Position numbers and translations under genes: made by a program | Source of the DNA: CAVQCX01 sp963775335 | Lineage (GTDB): Bacteria; Pseudomonadota; Gammaproteobacteria; Chromatiales; Chromatiaceae | Assembly: GCA_963775335.1 (NCBI GenBank) | Contig: CAVZIJ010000003.1 | Location: 1,488,001-1,552,000 of the forward strand | Direction: 5' to 3' | DNA: 64,000 nt | The notes under the pieces: model-generated | Seen by the model: the letters and a program-made list of their open reading frames with translations, nothing else | What the model was told of the DNA's origin: nothing | Databases searched by the model: none | Shown: piece after piece, positions 37,883 through 48,000 of the stretch | Position numbering within the stretch: position 1 is the stretch's first letter | Layout of the letters: every line of letters begins with the position of its first letter

Positions 37883-40687
37883 CTAGGGCCGGTCGATGCT
37901 AAGCGCCGGGCGCACCAACGGCACCGTGCAGCACACCAGGGTGCCACCAGCCTCGGCCCGCCGGATGACACACTTCCCGCCCATGATACCTGCCCGGTAA
38001 CGCATGATATGCAACCCGAGGCCGCGGCGGCGCTTCTCGGGGATGTCGATACCTTTGCCGTTGTCGCGTACCGTCAGCACCAGCGATTCCGGGCCGCGCT
38101 CCAGGCTCAGATCCACCCGTGTCGGCGCACCGTGCTTGATGGCGTTCTGAAGAGCCTCTTGGGCAAGCCGGTAGAGATGCAAGGCCGTAACACTATCCTC
38201 CACCGGCACCTTCCTCGATCCGCGGTAGCGGCACTCCACCCCGCTGGTGTGCTTCACCCATTCGACCAGATCCACCAGGGCATCCACCAGCCCTTCAGGA
38301 TCGATGTCTACCGGCGCTAGGCCGTGAGCAAACGCGCGGACCTCTTTCAAGGTAGCTTGCAGATGTCCCTGCAACTGAGCCGCGGAGGCGGCTTCCTCGG
38401 TGTGGCCAGCCGCCGCCAGGCGCCTCTCCAAGCCACCGGCCAGCATAGCGAGTCCGGTCAGCTCTTGCCCGATGCTGTCATGAATCTCGTGACCGATGCG
38501 CTCCTGTTCGGCGGTACTCACCTCTATGATTTCCCGCTCCAGGGCCTTGCGTCCGGTGATGTCGCGCGAGAAGGCGAAGAACAGGCCCCCACCTATAGCG
38601 ACATACGACGTACTGACCTCTACAGGCCAAAGCTCACCGTCCTCGGTACGGTGGACGGTTTCGAACAGGTCGGTACCCCTGCGAGTTACCTTTTCCATGT
38701 GGGCACGCACATCATCGGGCGACTCCTGTGCCTCCAGGTCCCCAATCCACATCGATAGCAGCGTCTCACGGCTGTAACCAGAACGGCGCACGTAAGCATC
38801 ATTGACGGCCAGGATCCGCCCAGTTTTGTCGAGCATCCAGAATCCATCCGAGGTCGTATCGATCACCGCCCGATACCGAGCCTCCTGCTCCGCAAGAACG
38901 AGCTCCGTCCGTTTGCGCTCGGTTACATCGAAAAAGGTCGCAAGAAATCCCTCCTCCAGTAAAATGCCCGAGACGAGCATGATGCGTTCCGTGCCATCCT
39001 TGCAAGTGATCCGGTACTCCAGACCTTCGATGTCCCCTTCCTGCCCGGGGGCTCGCTCCATCGCGGCTGTCCAGGTTCCCACGGCCCGGGCGCGGTAGTC
39101 CGCGTCGGGGAAGGCCTTCGTCCACCATTCGGCCAAGGTGGGAACCTCCTCTCGGGTGTACCCGAAGACCTGCACGAAACGTGCGTTCAACGCCACCGCC
39201 GCGCCCTCTCCATTTACGACAGCCAGAGGCAACGGTGCATCGCGAAATAGTCTCTTGAAGCGCTCTTCGCTTCTGACCAGCTCTGCCTCGACACGCTTGC
39301 GCGCCGTGATGTCGTCCTTGACCGCTGCGAAGTGGCTGATCCGACCCCGCTCGTCGCGGATTGGAGAGATAATGGCGGACTCCCAGTAGAAGGAGCCGTC
39401 CTTCCGCCGATTGTAGAACTCCCCTTGCCACACGTCGCCGTCGGTTATCGTGCGCCACAACGCGGCATACTGCTCCTGCGAAGTATGCCCGGATTTCAGC
39501 AGGCTCGGGCGCTGGCCGATCGCCTGCTGCGCAGAGTAACCGGTAACCTCCACGAACCGCGGATTGACATACTCGATGATGCCCTGCGTGTCGGTGATCA
39601 TCACCGTGCTAGCGGTCTGTTCGATTACGCGGGAAAACTTGCGCAGCGCCTCCTCGGTCCGTTTGCGGTCCTGGATGTCCTCGACTACTGCGATGAAGAA
39701 TTCCGGCTCCCCACTCGACGCCCAGCTGAGGACGAGCCAGAGGCTCACCCAGACGGTGCTGCCGTCCTTGCGGATACAGCGTTGCTCCGTCGAATAACTG
39801 CCGATCTCGCGCGCCAGCATGCGCCGCATATTGCTCAGGTCCCGTCCCAGGTCGCCCGGGTGGGTGATGGATTGAAGGGTCCGTGAGCCCAGCTCCTCCT
39901 CGCCGTAGCCGACGATCTCACACAGCTTGCGGTTGACCCGCAGCCAGCGTCCATCGGGCGCAAGCTGCGCGGTCCCGATTGCCGCTTGGTCGAAGGTAGC
40001 CTGGAAGCGCGCCTGGCTGCGCCGCAAATCTTCTTGTGCCGTCTCCAACCGCTGGCTATGGACCAATTCCCGCCGCCACGAGCGGTGCAAAATTTCGCTC
40101 AGGGCGCTCACTAGCAGCCCATTCGCCGCCAGCATCGCGAGGCCGGCAACTCCTTGGGCAGTGACCGGCTCGTGTCGCGTGTAGCTCGCCAATACCGCGA
40201 TCCCCGCGATGCTAACCGCCGTCGCTAGCAGCCCGGGACCAAGGCCACCGAGGGCGGCGGCCGCGACGATCGGGAAGATGAACAGGATCAGCAGGTGTTC
40301 CTCGCCCAAAGAGAGGGGCGTTTGCGTGCGCACTAACAGCGTCACGAGCGTAGTCGCGAGCGCGAAAGCATAGAGCGCCCAGCGCGGCCAGGCCACAAGC
40401 CGCGACTGGGCCGTCACAAAACCAGCGGACCCGGCACGAGGCTGGTGAGCCAGGCGACCGATCAAGCCATAAAGGAGAAGCGAGCTGACGAAAACGAAGA
40501 GAAAACGGCTAAGGGTCGCAACGACCAGGGCTGGCCTGGTGTCGTCTATGAAATGAGCGAGCAAACGATCCGAAATAAACATCCATGCGCTGGCAAACAG
40601 CGCGTAAATAATGACCACGGTAAGAATGTCGGCACTGGACGCGGGCCTTTGTACCTCCAATGGCGTCTGATTCTGCGCGGATATCAT
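37883..40687 (-). CDS. Membrane sensor kinase with four PAS domains, NarL-type HisKA_3
   Basis: About 934 residues. The N-terminal 220 residues hold five or six hydrophobic helices, a MASE/DUF4118-like sensor. Four PAS/PAC units follow (about 235-350, 355-475, 480-600, 605-725; FQATFDQAAIGTAQLAPDG, YVNPRFVEVTGYS, LFRDAPLPLAVVN, YRAVIDTTSDGFWML). The kinase core has the dimerisation His in GHEIHDSIGQELTGLAML and an ATPase domain with NAIKHG and DNGKGIDI. Kinases of this subfamily pair with NarL-type regulators, and the one at 42602-43279 is a plausible partner. ATG 40687 is preferred over GTG 40744. It ends close to the E1 genes with a convergent-free gap of 210 bp. Confidence 0.88.
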   Translation of the reverse strand: MISAQNQTPLEVQRPASSADILTVVIIYALFASAWMFISDRLLAHFIDDTRPALVVATLSRFLFVFVSSLLLYGLIGRLAHQPRAGSAGFVTAQSRLVAWPRWALYAFALATTLVTLLVRTQTPLSLGEEHLLILFIFPIVAAAALGGLGPGLLATAVSIAGIAVLASYTRHEPVTAQGVAGLAMLAANGLLVSALSEILHRSWRRELVHSQRLETAQEDLRRSQARFQATFDQAAIGTAQLAPDGRWLRVNRKLCEIVGYGEEELGSRTLQSITHPGDLGRDLSNMRRMLAREIGSYSTEQRCIRKDGSTVWVSLWLVLSWASSGEPEFFIAVVEDIQDRKRTEEALRKFSRVIEQTASTVMITDTQGIIEYVNPRFVEVTGYSAQQAIGQRPSLLKSGHTSQEQYAALWRTITDGDVWQGEFYNRRKDGSFYWESAIISPIRDERGRISHFAAVKDDITARKRVEAELVRSEERFKRLFRDAPLPLAVVNGEGAAVALNARFVQVFGYTREEVPTLAEWWTKAFPDADYRARAVGTWTAAMERAPGQEGDIEGLEYRITCKDGTERIMLVSGILLEEGFLATFFDVTERKRTELVLAEQEARYRAVIDTTSDGFWMLDKTGRILAVNDAYVRRSGYSRETLLSMWIGDLEAQESPDDVRAHMEKVTRRGTDLFETVHRTEDGELWPVEVSTSYVAIGGGLFFAFSRDITGRKALEREIIEVSTAEQERIGHEIHDSIGQELTGLAMLAGGLERRLAAAGHTEEAASAAQLQGHLQATLKEVRAFAHGLAPVDIDPEGLVDALVDLVEWVKHTSGVECRYRGSRKVPVEDSVTALHLYRLAQEALQNAIKHGAPTRVDLSLERGPESLVLTVRDNGKGIDIPEKRRRGLGLHIMRYRAGIMGGKCVIRRAEAGGTLVCCTVPLVRPALSIDRP

Positions 40688-40744
40688 GCCTGGGCCCCTG
40701 CGTGTCACGTCGCCTGCGCGTGCGGGCGCAATGGACGCCCGCAC

Positions 40745-42012
40745 GACCGCGAAGAACCTCGAGCCGGATTTGGCTAACGGCCAAGCACCGCCGGCCTATC
40801 GAGCGCCCGATAACAGTCATCGCCGCCAATGATACTGCGCCACCCGTCCCTCCCGCATGATGAGATATGCGTTCCGCCTGGCGTCGAGGTCGGCTGATCC
40901 GTGCATGTCTGCCGGCGGGATACCGGCGATCCCCCTTCTCTTGGCGGCAAAGCCGTCCGTATAGGTACGGCTATCGCAACCTCGGACCCCGCGTTACGAC
41001 CGGCCGCCCAGATCGCTTTGACGTACCGACATCGCTGCTCCGGGAGGCGGCGTACGGAGACACAGCGCTTGCGACAGAAAGCACAAAAGGCGCTGATGAT
41101 CGAACGTCACTCGCTCTGCAAGAATTCGTTCAGTGGTCGATATTAGTCCCGAATCTCCTTGGCAAGCATCTCCTGAGTCTCACTCAGATCCGGAATGTCC
41201 TGGTCGTGCTTGATGCCCGCGCAGGCTCTCGCCATACGGCAGAACATGGCCACCCGGTTCGAGAGCCGGCAAGTGCCGGAAGAGGAAAGCCAGCCGATGC
41301 GGGAGGCGGCATTTGCCTGCCCCTCGCCTGGCCGGATGAAAACCGCCCTTGAGGGACAGCTGGGGGGAGCCTGGGGCGCGCGCCTGTGGCTCGGGCTCAA
41401 TCCCCCATCGCAAACCCGGTGGGCCCGATGGGGACGGCCCTCCAAACCTTTCTCGTGCCCGGCTCCCGTCGCGCTAGATCACACCTATGGACCTGCGCTG
41501 CACTCCCGTCGCGCAAGATCACATCTGTGGGCCTGCGCTGCAGGCACCACGGACGAGCTGCCGCTCGTCATGATCACGCCGGAGGCGGGTCCCCGAGGTC
41601 GCGGCGACTGTCCAGGCCAACTATGCCGTCGTGCTCCAGCGGTAGCAGCCGCAGCATCTTCCCGATGCCCTGGCGCAGGGCCCCCAGGGCGTGGTCATGG
41701 GCCCCCTCCTCAACTCATGGTCCGGGGATCCAGGGCGAGACCGCTTCCTCACAGGCAATGCGGTCCGGGCAGCTGAAGTCGGCACAACTGTAGACCGCAC
41801 TCGATGCGAAGCAGGATCTGTGCCCTTCCAGATCGGGGGCAGCGCAACGAGTCCAGACTCGCTCTCGACTGCGCGGGGGCTCCGGAGCCCCCCGGCGAGG
41901 GTTGTCCGGCTCTGTGCCTGTGGCCGTGGTCATCTCTCCTGCTCCTTCGCCGTTCGGGCAGACACCTGCAGGGATCGGGCGCCACTCGCGAGGACCGACG
42001 GATTGTCGGCTA
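40745..42012. other. Long stretch without a recognisable gene
   Basis: About 1.3 kb. Frames on both strands are short or lack protein character. A leftward frame ending at 41143 finishes with KHDQDIPDLSETQEMLAKEI, which looks protein-like, but has no start or family. A tandem duplication lies at 41463-41542. The region may be decayed genes. Confidence 0.45.
41463..41542. repeat. Tandem duplication, two 40-bp units
   Basis: CTCCCGTCGCGCTAGATCAC and the next 20 bases (41463-41502) are repeated head to tail at 41503-41542 with four substitutions. No open frame is kept across it. Confidence 0.8.
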
Positions 42013-42300
42013 TCAATAGACCATGTCGAGATCCTGTTCTGCGCTCAGCCAATCCTGCAGCTCGAGACCCGGCGCGAAGCCGCGTTGCTCGGCCCTGTAG
42101 TATGCGAGCTCCGCGATCCGCTCGTGGCGACCGGGGACGATACTCTGGCTTGAGGGCGCTCGCGGTGCGTGGCCCTCTGCAGACTGCTCCGTCCGGGCCC
42201 TGGTCCGGCTCGATCCGGCCTTGGGTCGGCGCTCCGGCTCATAGACCTCGGAAGGGGCGGGACCCTGCGCTGCTGAAGAACGGGATTTCGTCTTGGCCAT
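42013..42300 (-). CDS. DUF2934 domain protein
   Basis: A 95-residue protein. The N-terminal 55 residues are polar and rich in Ser, Arg and Pro. The C-terminal 35 residues match DUF2934 (RIAELAYYRAEQRGFAPG, LQDWLSAEQDLD). The domain is a short helical unit of unknown function often found in environmental gammaproteobacteria. GAGGAT lies 6 bases before the ATG at 42300. Stands alone. Confidence 0.75.
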   Translation of the reverse strand: MAKTKSRSSAAQGPAPSEVYEPERRPKAGSSRTRARTEQSAEGHAPRAPSSQSIVPGRHERIAELAYYRAEQRGFAPGLELQDWLSAEQDLDMVY

Positions 42301-42601
42301 CTGTAATCCTCGACATCTATGGAGGAACTCTGCTTGAGGCAGCAGAGAGTCTCATCGCGGACCCCGAGCGAAGCTCTCAGTCGCGCCAGCTTGTTATCGT
42401 TGAGCCATCCTTGGCGTACTGCTCCCAAACGTTATTTTGCGGCGTGGCTGTCAGGCCGAGGATCGGGGATTCCCCGATTCAGGGGGAGGGGGGAACAACC
42501 TAACGAAGCTCGGCCGGACCCGAGCCAGATCCGAGGGGATCTCCCTCATGCATTAGAATGCTATTGATGAAGCGATCGCATCACCGTCCAGAGGAGTTGC
42601 C
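42301..42601. other. Divergent intergenic region
   Basis: About 300 bp between the DUF2934 gene (leftward) and the response regulator (rightward). Promoters for both must lie here, but none is clear enough to place. Confidence 0.4.
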
Positions 42602-43279
42602 ATGAGGGACAGGCGTTTACCGGCGCTGGGAGCGCGGCATCGGGTCCTGATCGTGGACGACCACCCGCTGGTACGGGCCGGGATTGCCGCTTTGATCGGG
42701 GGCGAGCCCGATCTGGAGGTGTGCGGCGAGGCGGGAACCTTCGCTGACGCCCTTGAGCTGGCCCGTCAGACCGAGCCCGATCTGGCGATCGTGGACGTCT
42801 CCCTGGCGAACGGAAGCGGGCTGGAGCTGGTCAGGCGGCTCACGTCGGGGCCGCGCCCCCCCCTCGTGCTCGTTTGCTCCATGCACGACGAATCCCTGTT
42901 CGCGCAACGTGCCCTCCATTCCGGCGCCCGGGGCTACATCAACAAGCACGAGGCCACCTCGAACGTCATTGAGGCTGTCCGACGGGTGCTGGGGGGCAAG
43001 ATCTTTCTGAGCGGCCCCATGACCGAGCGGATGCTCCAAGGCCTCGCCGGCGGAAGGTCGGTCAGATTCGGACATCCCATTCAGAGCCTTACCGACCGGG
43101 AGCTGGAGGTGCTCAGCCTGATCGGTCGGGGGCTGCCCACCGCGCGCATTGCCGGGCAGCTGCATGTGAGCGTCAAGACGATCGAAACACACCGGGACAA
43201 GATCAAGAGGAAGCTCAATCTGGACTCGGGCAGCGAGCTCGTGCGCTACGCGGTACAGTGGACGCTCGAGCAAGGCTGA
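42602..43279 (+). CDS. NarL/FixJ-type response regulator
   Basis: A 225-residue regulator. Receiver domain at 12-130 with the acidic pair in LIVDDHPLVRAG, phospho-Asp65 (LAIVDVSLANG) and Lys in GYINKHEAT. LuxR-type helix-turn-helix at about 160-225 (LTDRELEVLSLIGRGLPTARIAGQLHVSVKTIETHRDKIKRK; quoted in part). AGAGGAGTT precedes the ATG. It has no kinase in its operon, and the NarL-type kinase at 37883-40687 is the nearest candidate. Confidence 0.92.
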   Translation: MRDRRLPALGARHRVLIVDDHPLVRAGIAALIGGEPDLEVCGEAGTFADALELARQTEPDLAIVDVSLANGSGLELVRRLTSGPRPPLVLVCSMHDESLFAQRALHSGARGYINKHEATSNVIEAVRRVLGGKIFLSGPMTERMLQGLAGGRSVRFGHPIQSLTDRELEVLSLIGRGLPTARIAGQLHVSVKTIETHRDKIKRKLNLDSGSELVRYAVQWTLEQG

Positions 43280-43489
43280 CCGGGCATCTCCAAATGCAGA
43301 AGGCTGAGGTCCGGTGGACCGAGGAAGCCTCGCGAACGCCCGCACAGGGGGAGGCAAGCGCTTGCGAAGCAACGCGTCGCACGCAGTCGAACGCCGAAGC
43401 AGCTGTGCTGCGAGGCCGGGGCCCGATCGGAACCACCAAGGTTGCGCCAAGGATGGCTACGGCCCACCGTTCGGACCCCCCGCAATACA

Positions 43490-43514
43490 AGAGGGCCTCA
43501 CAGAGGGGCCCTTT
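43490..43514 (+). terminator. Probable rho-independent terminator
   Basis: AGGGCC (43492-43497) pairs with GGCCCT (43507-43512), extended by two further pairs, and TTTGTCTTTCTT follows. It would end the response-regulator transcript about 210 bp after its stop codon. Confidence 0.45.
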
Positions 43515-43648
43515 GTCTTTCTTGGCGGAGAGGCTGGGATTGACTCGGGCCTTGAGCGCTTCGCACTACGCTGTCCTGCTCCGCTCCAAGGCCGGACCTT
43601 CCGTGCCCGAAAGGGCGTTCGCGGCACTTCGCGCTCGCGCCGGCCGGC

Positions 43649-43745
43649 CAGGCCAAATATCTGCAGGCCCTGGCCTGGGTGCGCGATGGCGGCTGGAGCG
43701 GCGCCAAGATCTACGACGCGCTCCTGCTCGCCTGCCGCGCAATGT
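43649..43745 (+). pseudogene. PIN-domain (VapC-like) toxin fragment
   Basis: One frame reads QAKYLQALAWVRDGG, WSGAKIYDALLLACR. This recalls the conserved G(G)xIYDALLLACA helix of VapC-type PIN nucleases with the Asp of the active site. Upstream and downstream parts of the domain are absent and no start exists. Probably a relic of a toxin-antitoxin pair. Confidence 0.4.
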
Positions 43746-43855
43746 CCGGTACAGCGCATCCGGGCGAAAGGCAAGGCCTGCCCCCTGTGCTCCCCTGCGC
43801 ATGTCGGTGAGCGTGTCCGCGGTGCAGCTCCAGCATCGGGACTTCACGGCGGTGC

Positions 43856-44800
43856 TCATTTCCGCCGTGGAGGCCGCCGCGGTCTCCTTTTTTTCCCCCG
43901 AGGCGGTAACGATCGCGGCGCTGCTTGCGGTGCCGCTGCCGGAGGCTGGGGGCGACTGGAGGCGGGACGGGGGTGGTTGCGGATCCAGATCAAGATCGCC
44001 AAGCCGGCGAGCATGAACGGGATGGAGAGGCGTTGCCCCATGGTCAGTGCACCGTGGGCGACGGCCTCGGGGGAGACCACCAAGGGTTGCTTGAAGATCT
44101 CGACCAGGTAACGCAGACCAAAATACGCTATACCGAAAGTCGCGGTCATGAGCCCGAGGGGGCGTTTCTCGCCCCCGGCCCGGCGGTCCACCCAGACCAG
44201 CACGGCAAGCACTATAAGGCCCATCAAGAACTCGTAGAGCTGCACTGGGTGGCGCGGGATCATGGAATTGGCGCCGTCGTAGCGCAGGTAGCAGACCGCC
44301 CAAGGCAAGTGGGTGGGTAGGCCGACGATTTCCGAATTCATAAAATTTCCCAGGCGCACGAAGGCGGCGACGACGGCGACCCCGAAGACGGCGCGATCCA
44401 TCACCTCAAGGAAAGGGATGCCATAGCGGCGGGAGAACAGGGCGATGGCGAGGAGTACTCCCACGGCGGCGCCGTGGCTGGACAGCCCCGCTACCCCACC
44501 GTGGAAGATTGGTCGAATGTCGATCAGCAGCAACGGATGGGTGCGCACCAGATCCCATTCATAGAACAGGCGATGCCCCAGCCAGGCGCCGACGAGCATG
44601 CCGACGAAGGCCCACTGCAGCAGCCGCCAGGGGGTATCGGGATGGTGGGCGGTGCGGGCGAACTGACGGGCCACCAGCAGTGTGCCCAGAACGAGGCCTG
44701 CCGCGAAATACAGTCCGTACCAACGGATGGATACGCCACCAATGGTGAGGGCGATGGGCGAGACATCCCATATCAAGCAAGGGACATCGCTGAAGCTCAT
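43856..44800 (-). CDS. lgt: Prolipoprotein diacylglyceryl transferase
   Basis: A 314-residue polytopic inner-membrane protein with seven hydrophobic segments. Lgt landmarks: IRWYGLYFAAGLV, the FHGGVAGLSSHGAAVGVLLA loop (here SSHG where FHGG is usual) and the signature VRLGNFMNSEIVG. It transfers diacylglycerol from phosphatidylglycerol to the Cys of prolipoproteins, first step of lipoprotein maturation. The C-terminal 35 residues are an unusual Pro/Arg/Lys-rich extension. The start ATG 44800 (MSFSDVP) fits the family. Standing alone without thyA, its usual neighbour. Confidence 0.92.
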   Translation of the reverse strand: MSFSDVPCLIWDVSPIALTIGGVSIRWYGLYFAAGLVLGTLLVARQFARTAHHPDTPWRLLQWAFVGMLVGAWLGHRLFYEWDLVRTHPLLLIDIRPIFHGGVAGLSSHGAAVGVLLAIALFSRRYGIPFLEVMDRAVFGVAVVAAFVRLGNFMNSEIVGLPTHLPWAVCYLRYDGANSMIPRHPVQLYEFLMGLIVLAVLVWVDRRAGGEKRPLGLMTATFGIAYFGLRYLVEIFKQPLVVSPEAVAHGALTMGQRLSIPFMLAGLAILIWIRNHPRPASSRPQPPAAAPQAAPRSLPPRGKKRRPRRPPRRK

Positions 44801-45018
44801 GGCGTGGCTCCCGCGAAGATGACCGGTACCACAGGGTGGCATGGCGGGAGGGAGGGCACAAGCTCTCTCAGGTCACCGCCGATCGGCCGCGCTTTTGCCA
44901 AGCGGAGCGCGTGTTGGACATTCGGTGAGATCGGTGGGCAAGCGGTCGGCTCTGGCAGGACGGCACGGTCCGACCCCGAGGCAGGTGCTGGCGAAGGCCG
45001 AAGTTGGAGGTTTATGGG

Positions 45019-48000
45019 CTATCCGGTCAGCCCGGCATCGCGCATGCGCCGGTGCAGACGATCGACCTGCAGACAAAAGGCTTCCAGGCGGGCCTCCACG
45101 GTCTGCGAAAAGGGCGCGCCGTCGCTCTCGATCGCCAGAAACGGCAAGTCCCCCATCCCTTCGAGCACCCGGTAGGCACGGCCATCGCCGTTCAGGATCT
45201 GCCGCTTGGTGTCGGCATGCATGGTGCGTTTGAGGATTGATTCGGCCAGACGGTTGGGCATGCAGCCGAAGGGACCCATGGCGATCACCCCGCTGACCCG
45301 GGTCGCCACGTCGGTCAGGGCCCCGCCGACGGTGAGGATGGTCTCGCAGGTCAGCGCCGGGGCGACGTGGCGGGCACCGTTGCGGAGCAGCTCCGCCAAG
45401 GGGATCGGGTGGGGTCGGGTCAGTCCGGCGCGCGCCAGAATTCTCTTCAGGGTGCGCTCGTCCCGCTCCATGAGGTGGCGCTTCAGATGGAACATCAGCC
45501 CCTCACGTAGACCCATGCGGTAGTCCACCAGCCCCCGGGTTACCAGATTGTCCGAGTAGTGCAGCCACTCCGCCGTGGGTACACAGCTCACCGCAATCCC
45601 CCGCTGGGCCAGGCGCTCGGTGAGGAACTGGCGAGAAAGGGGCTCGCGCCGCACGTAAATCTCCCCCGAAAGGGAGACCACCGGGACTTCGGCGATGGGG
45701 CGTCTCAGTGGGATCGTCGCCAGATTCTCCGCCGCCTGCTCCAGGCGCCGGCAGAGGGTGCGCCACTCGCCATGCTCCAGGCTCGCCATCAAGGCCGAGC
45801 ACTCGCACCGGAACAGGGCCATGGCGCTTTCCCCGTCGCTGGCGTTAGCCAGCAGCATGGCGCGCATGTCCTCGAGCTCGTCGGCCAGAATCGTCGCCCA
45901 CCAGGCCCGCCGGGTGAAGGCCGGGCCCAGGCCGCCATAGCTGTTCTCGGAGGTGGGGGAGAGCAAGGCCACGTCGGCCAACCCCTTGTTGCGGATCAAA
46001 TCCTCCATGAACACCGAATATTGGCCGAAGCGGCAGGGTCCGGAGGCGGTGGGCATGAAGTAGACCACCACCTCGTCGGTGCGGCGCAGGCGCTGCGTGT
46101 AGTTGATCAAGGTGCCCACGGTGAGGGTCAGCGGCAGGCACTCCTTGCCGGAGCTGTGGCTGCGGCCCAGAGCCAGCAGCTCCGCATCGTTGGGGGGGTG
46201 CCCCACGGCGTGATAGCCGCTCGAGCGGAACGCTGCCACCAGAGCCCGGGTCATGATCTCCCCCACCTCGGGCACCAGGATGGTGACCCGGGAGTCGGTG
46301 AGGGGCAGGACCTCACCGGCGCCGGTGGTGACCCGGAGCCCCCCCTGGTCGGTGCCGACCCGCGCCGGGGTCGGCCTGGGCGCGGCGGGAGCGCGGAAAT
46401 CGGCGCCCCCTGCCCGGGCCCCGGCGATGATGTCGAGGAAAGCCTCGATGCGGGTTTCCAGCCCTGCATCGGCGGTGTGGCTATCCAGCTCCAGGGTCAG
46501 GCACGGTTTGCGGCCCATGAGGTCGCGGAAATAGCCGATCAGAAATGAATCCGGACCGCAGGAAAAGTTGCTGACCCAGAGCGCGTAAAGTTGGGGATGG
46601 CGAGCCACCAGCCGGGCGGCGGCCAGCAACCCCTGACCGCTGCCCCAGTACATGTGGCGAAAGCTGCGCTCCCCTTCCAGGGGCAAGGCATCGAAGGGGA
46701 GAATGGGGATGCCCCGGCTGGCGAGCTTGTTGGGAATACCCATGTGGCCATCCCGGGTCAGGCCGTTGTAAGGACGTGAGAGGAGCACCACGCCGATGCG
46801 CGCGGGATCGGCCTTCAGCTCGGCGAGAAATTTCCGGCCCAGCTCACGGTTAGCGGCCATCACGCGGTGTTGGGCAGCGTGGGCGGCGTCCCAGGCGGCG
46901 CGTGCCTGGCGCGGCTCCACCCCCAGTCGCCGGGCCAGCTCGAGAAGGGGCTCTTGCCCCTGGTCAAGACCGCGGGTGAAGTCCAGCAACGGACGGTGCA
47001 AGGGCAGCCGCGAGGCGGTCAATTCCCGCGCGAAGGTGGCTTTGAGCATGTCCCCCTCGCCCTGCACCAAAGGGCACAGCTGGGCGCTGGTTTGGTCGGC
47101 CATGGCGGGGAGGGCCTTAATGTGGGGGAGGAACAGGCCGTCCAGTCCCCCACCCCGTTGCAGCAGATCGGCGAGCCAGCCGTGGGACTGCTCGGCCGGG
47201 TAGCAGAACGGGGCTTGACGTTTTTCCACCCCCGCCGGGCAGACCTCGTCGGCCAGCACCGGCTCGAAGCCCAGGCGGGCAAAGAAAGTGGCGAACAGGG
47301 GATGGAACAGTTGCATCATGAAAGACCGGCTCATACCGATGCGGCCCCGTCGCTGCATGCCTGGGGGGATCGTGCGGTGGGCCGGGTCCCAGATCAGCTC
47401 CTGCCGGGCCTGGACCAGGTTGAGGGCTTTCTGGTCCACCCGCAGATGCCGGCGCAGATTGTCGTAAAGGGAACAGGCCCCGCCGAAGGGGCGGGTCCGG
47501 CCTGCGATCTGCAGGCGGCTGACCTCACATTTTCGGTCGCACTTGTCCCTCCCGCCGCCGCAGATGAAGGCGGACTTGCGCTTGACGTCGCGTTCGGCCA
47601 GGACCGCCAAATCGTAGGATCGGCTGGGGCTTTGGCCCCGTTCGATGCGCCGGGCCACCACCAGGGCCACGCCGAAGGCCCCCATCAACCCCGGATCCGG
47701 CGGCACGACGATGGGGCGCCCGAGCAGTTTGGCCATCGCCAGGGGCACCGCGCGGTTGTAACACACGCCTCCCTGCATGAAGATGTTGTGCCCCACCGGG
47801 CGGGGTCCCTTGACCCGGTTGAGGTAGTTCTGGGCAATGGCGTAGACCAGTCCGGCCATGACCTCATTGCGCTGCCAACCCTCCTGCACGGCGTTTTGGA
47901 TGTCCGCCGCGATGAAGGCCGAGCACTGGTCGGAGAAGTTGGGTGCGGCCGGGGCGGCCAGCGCACTTTCGGCGATTTGGGCCATGGGCACGTCGAGGGT

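Larger units (their letters stand above)
43280..43855. other. Intergenic stretch with a terminator and a PIN-domain relic
   Basis: About 575 bp between the response regulator and lgt, which are convergent. Apart from the terminator-like hairpin near 43502 and the VapC-like fragment near 43700, no coding sequence is recognised. Confidence 0.5.

Noticed and set aside
40867..41445. Overlapping short frames on both strands
   Set aside because: Arg/Pro/Ala-rich translations with no domain and no ribosome site, probably non-coding.
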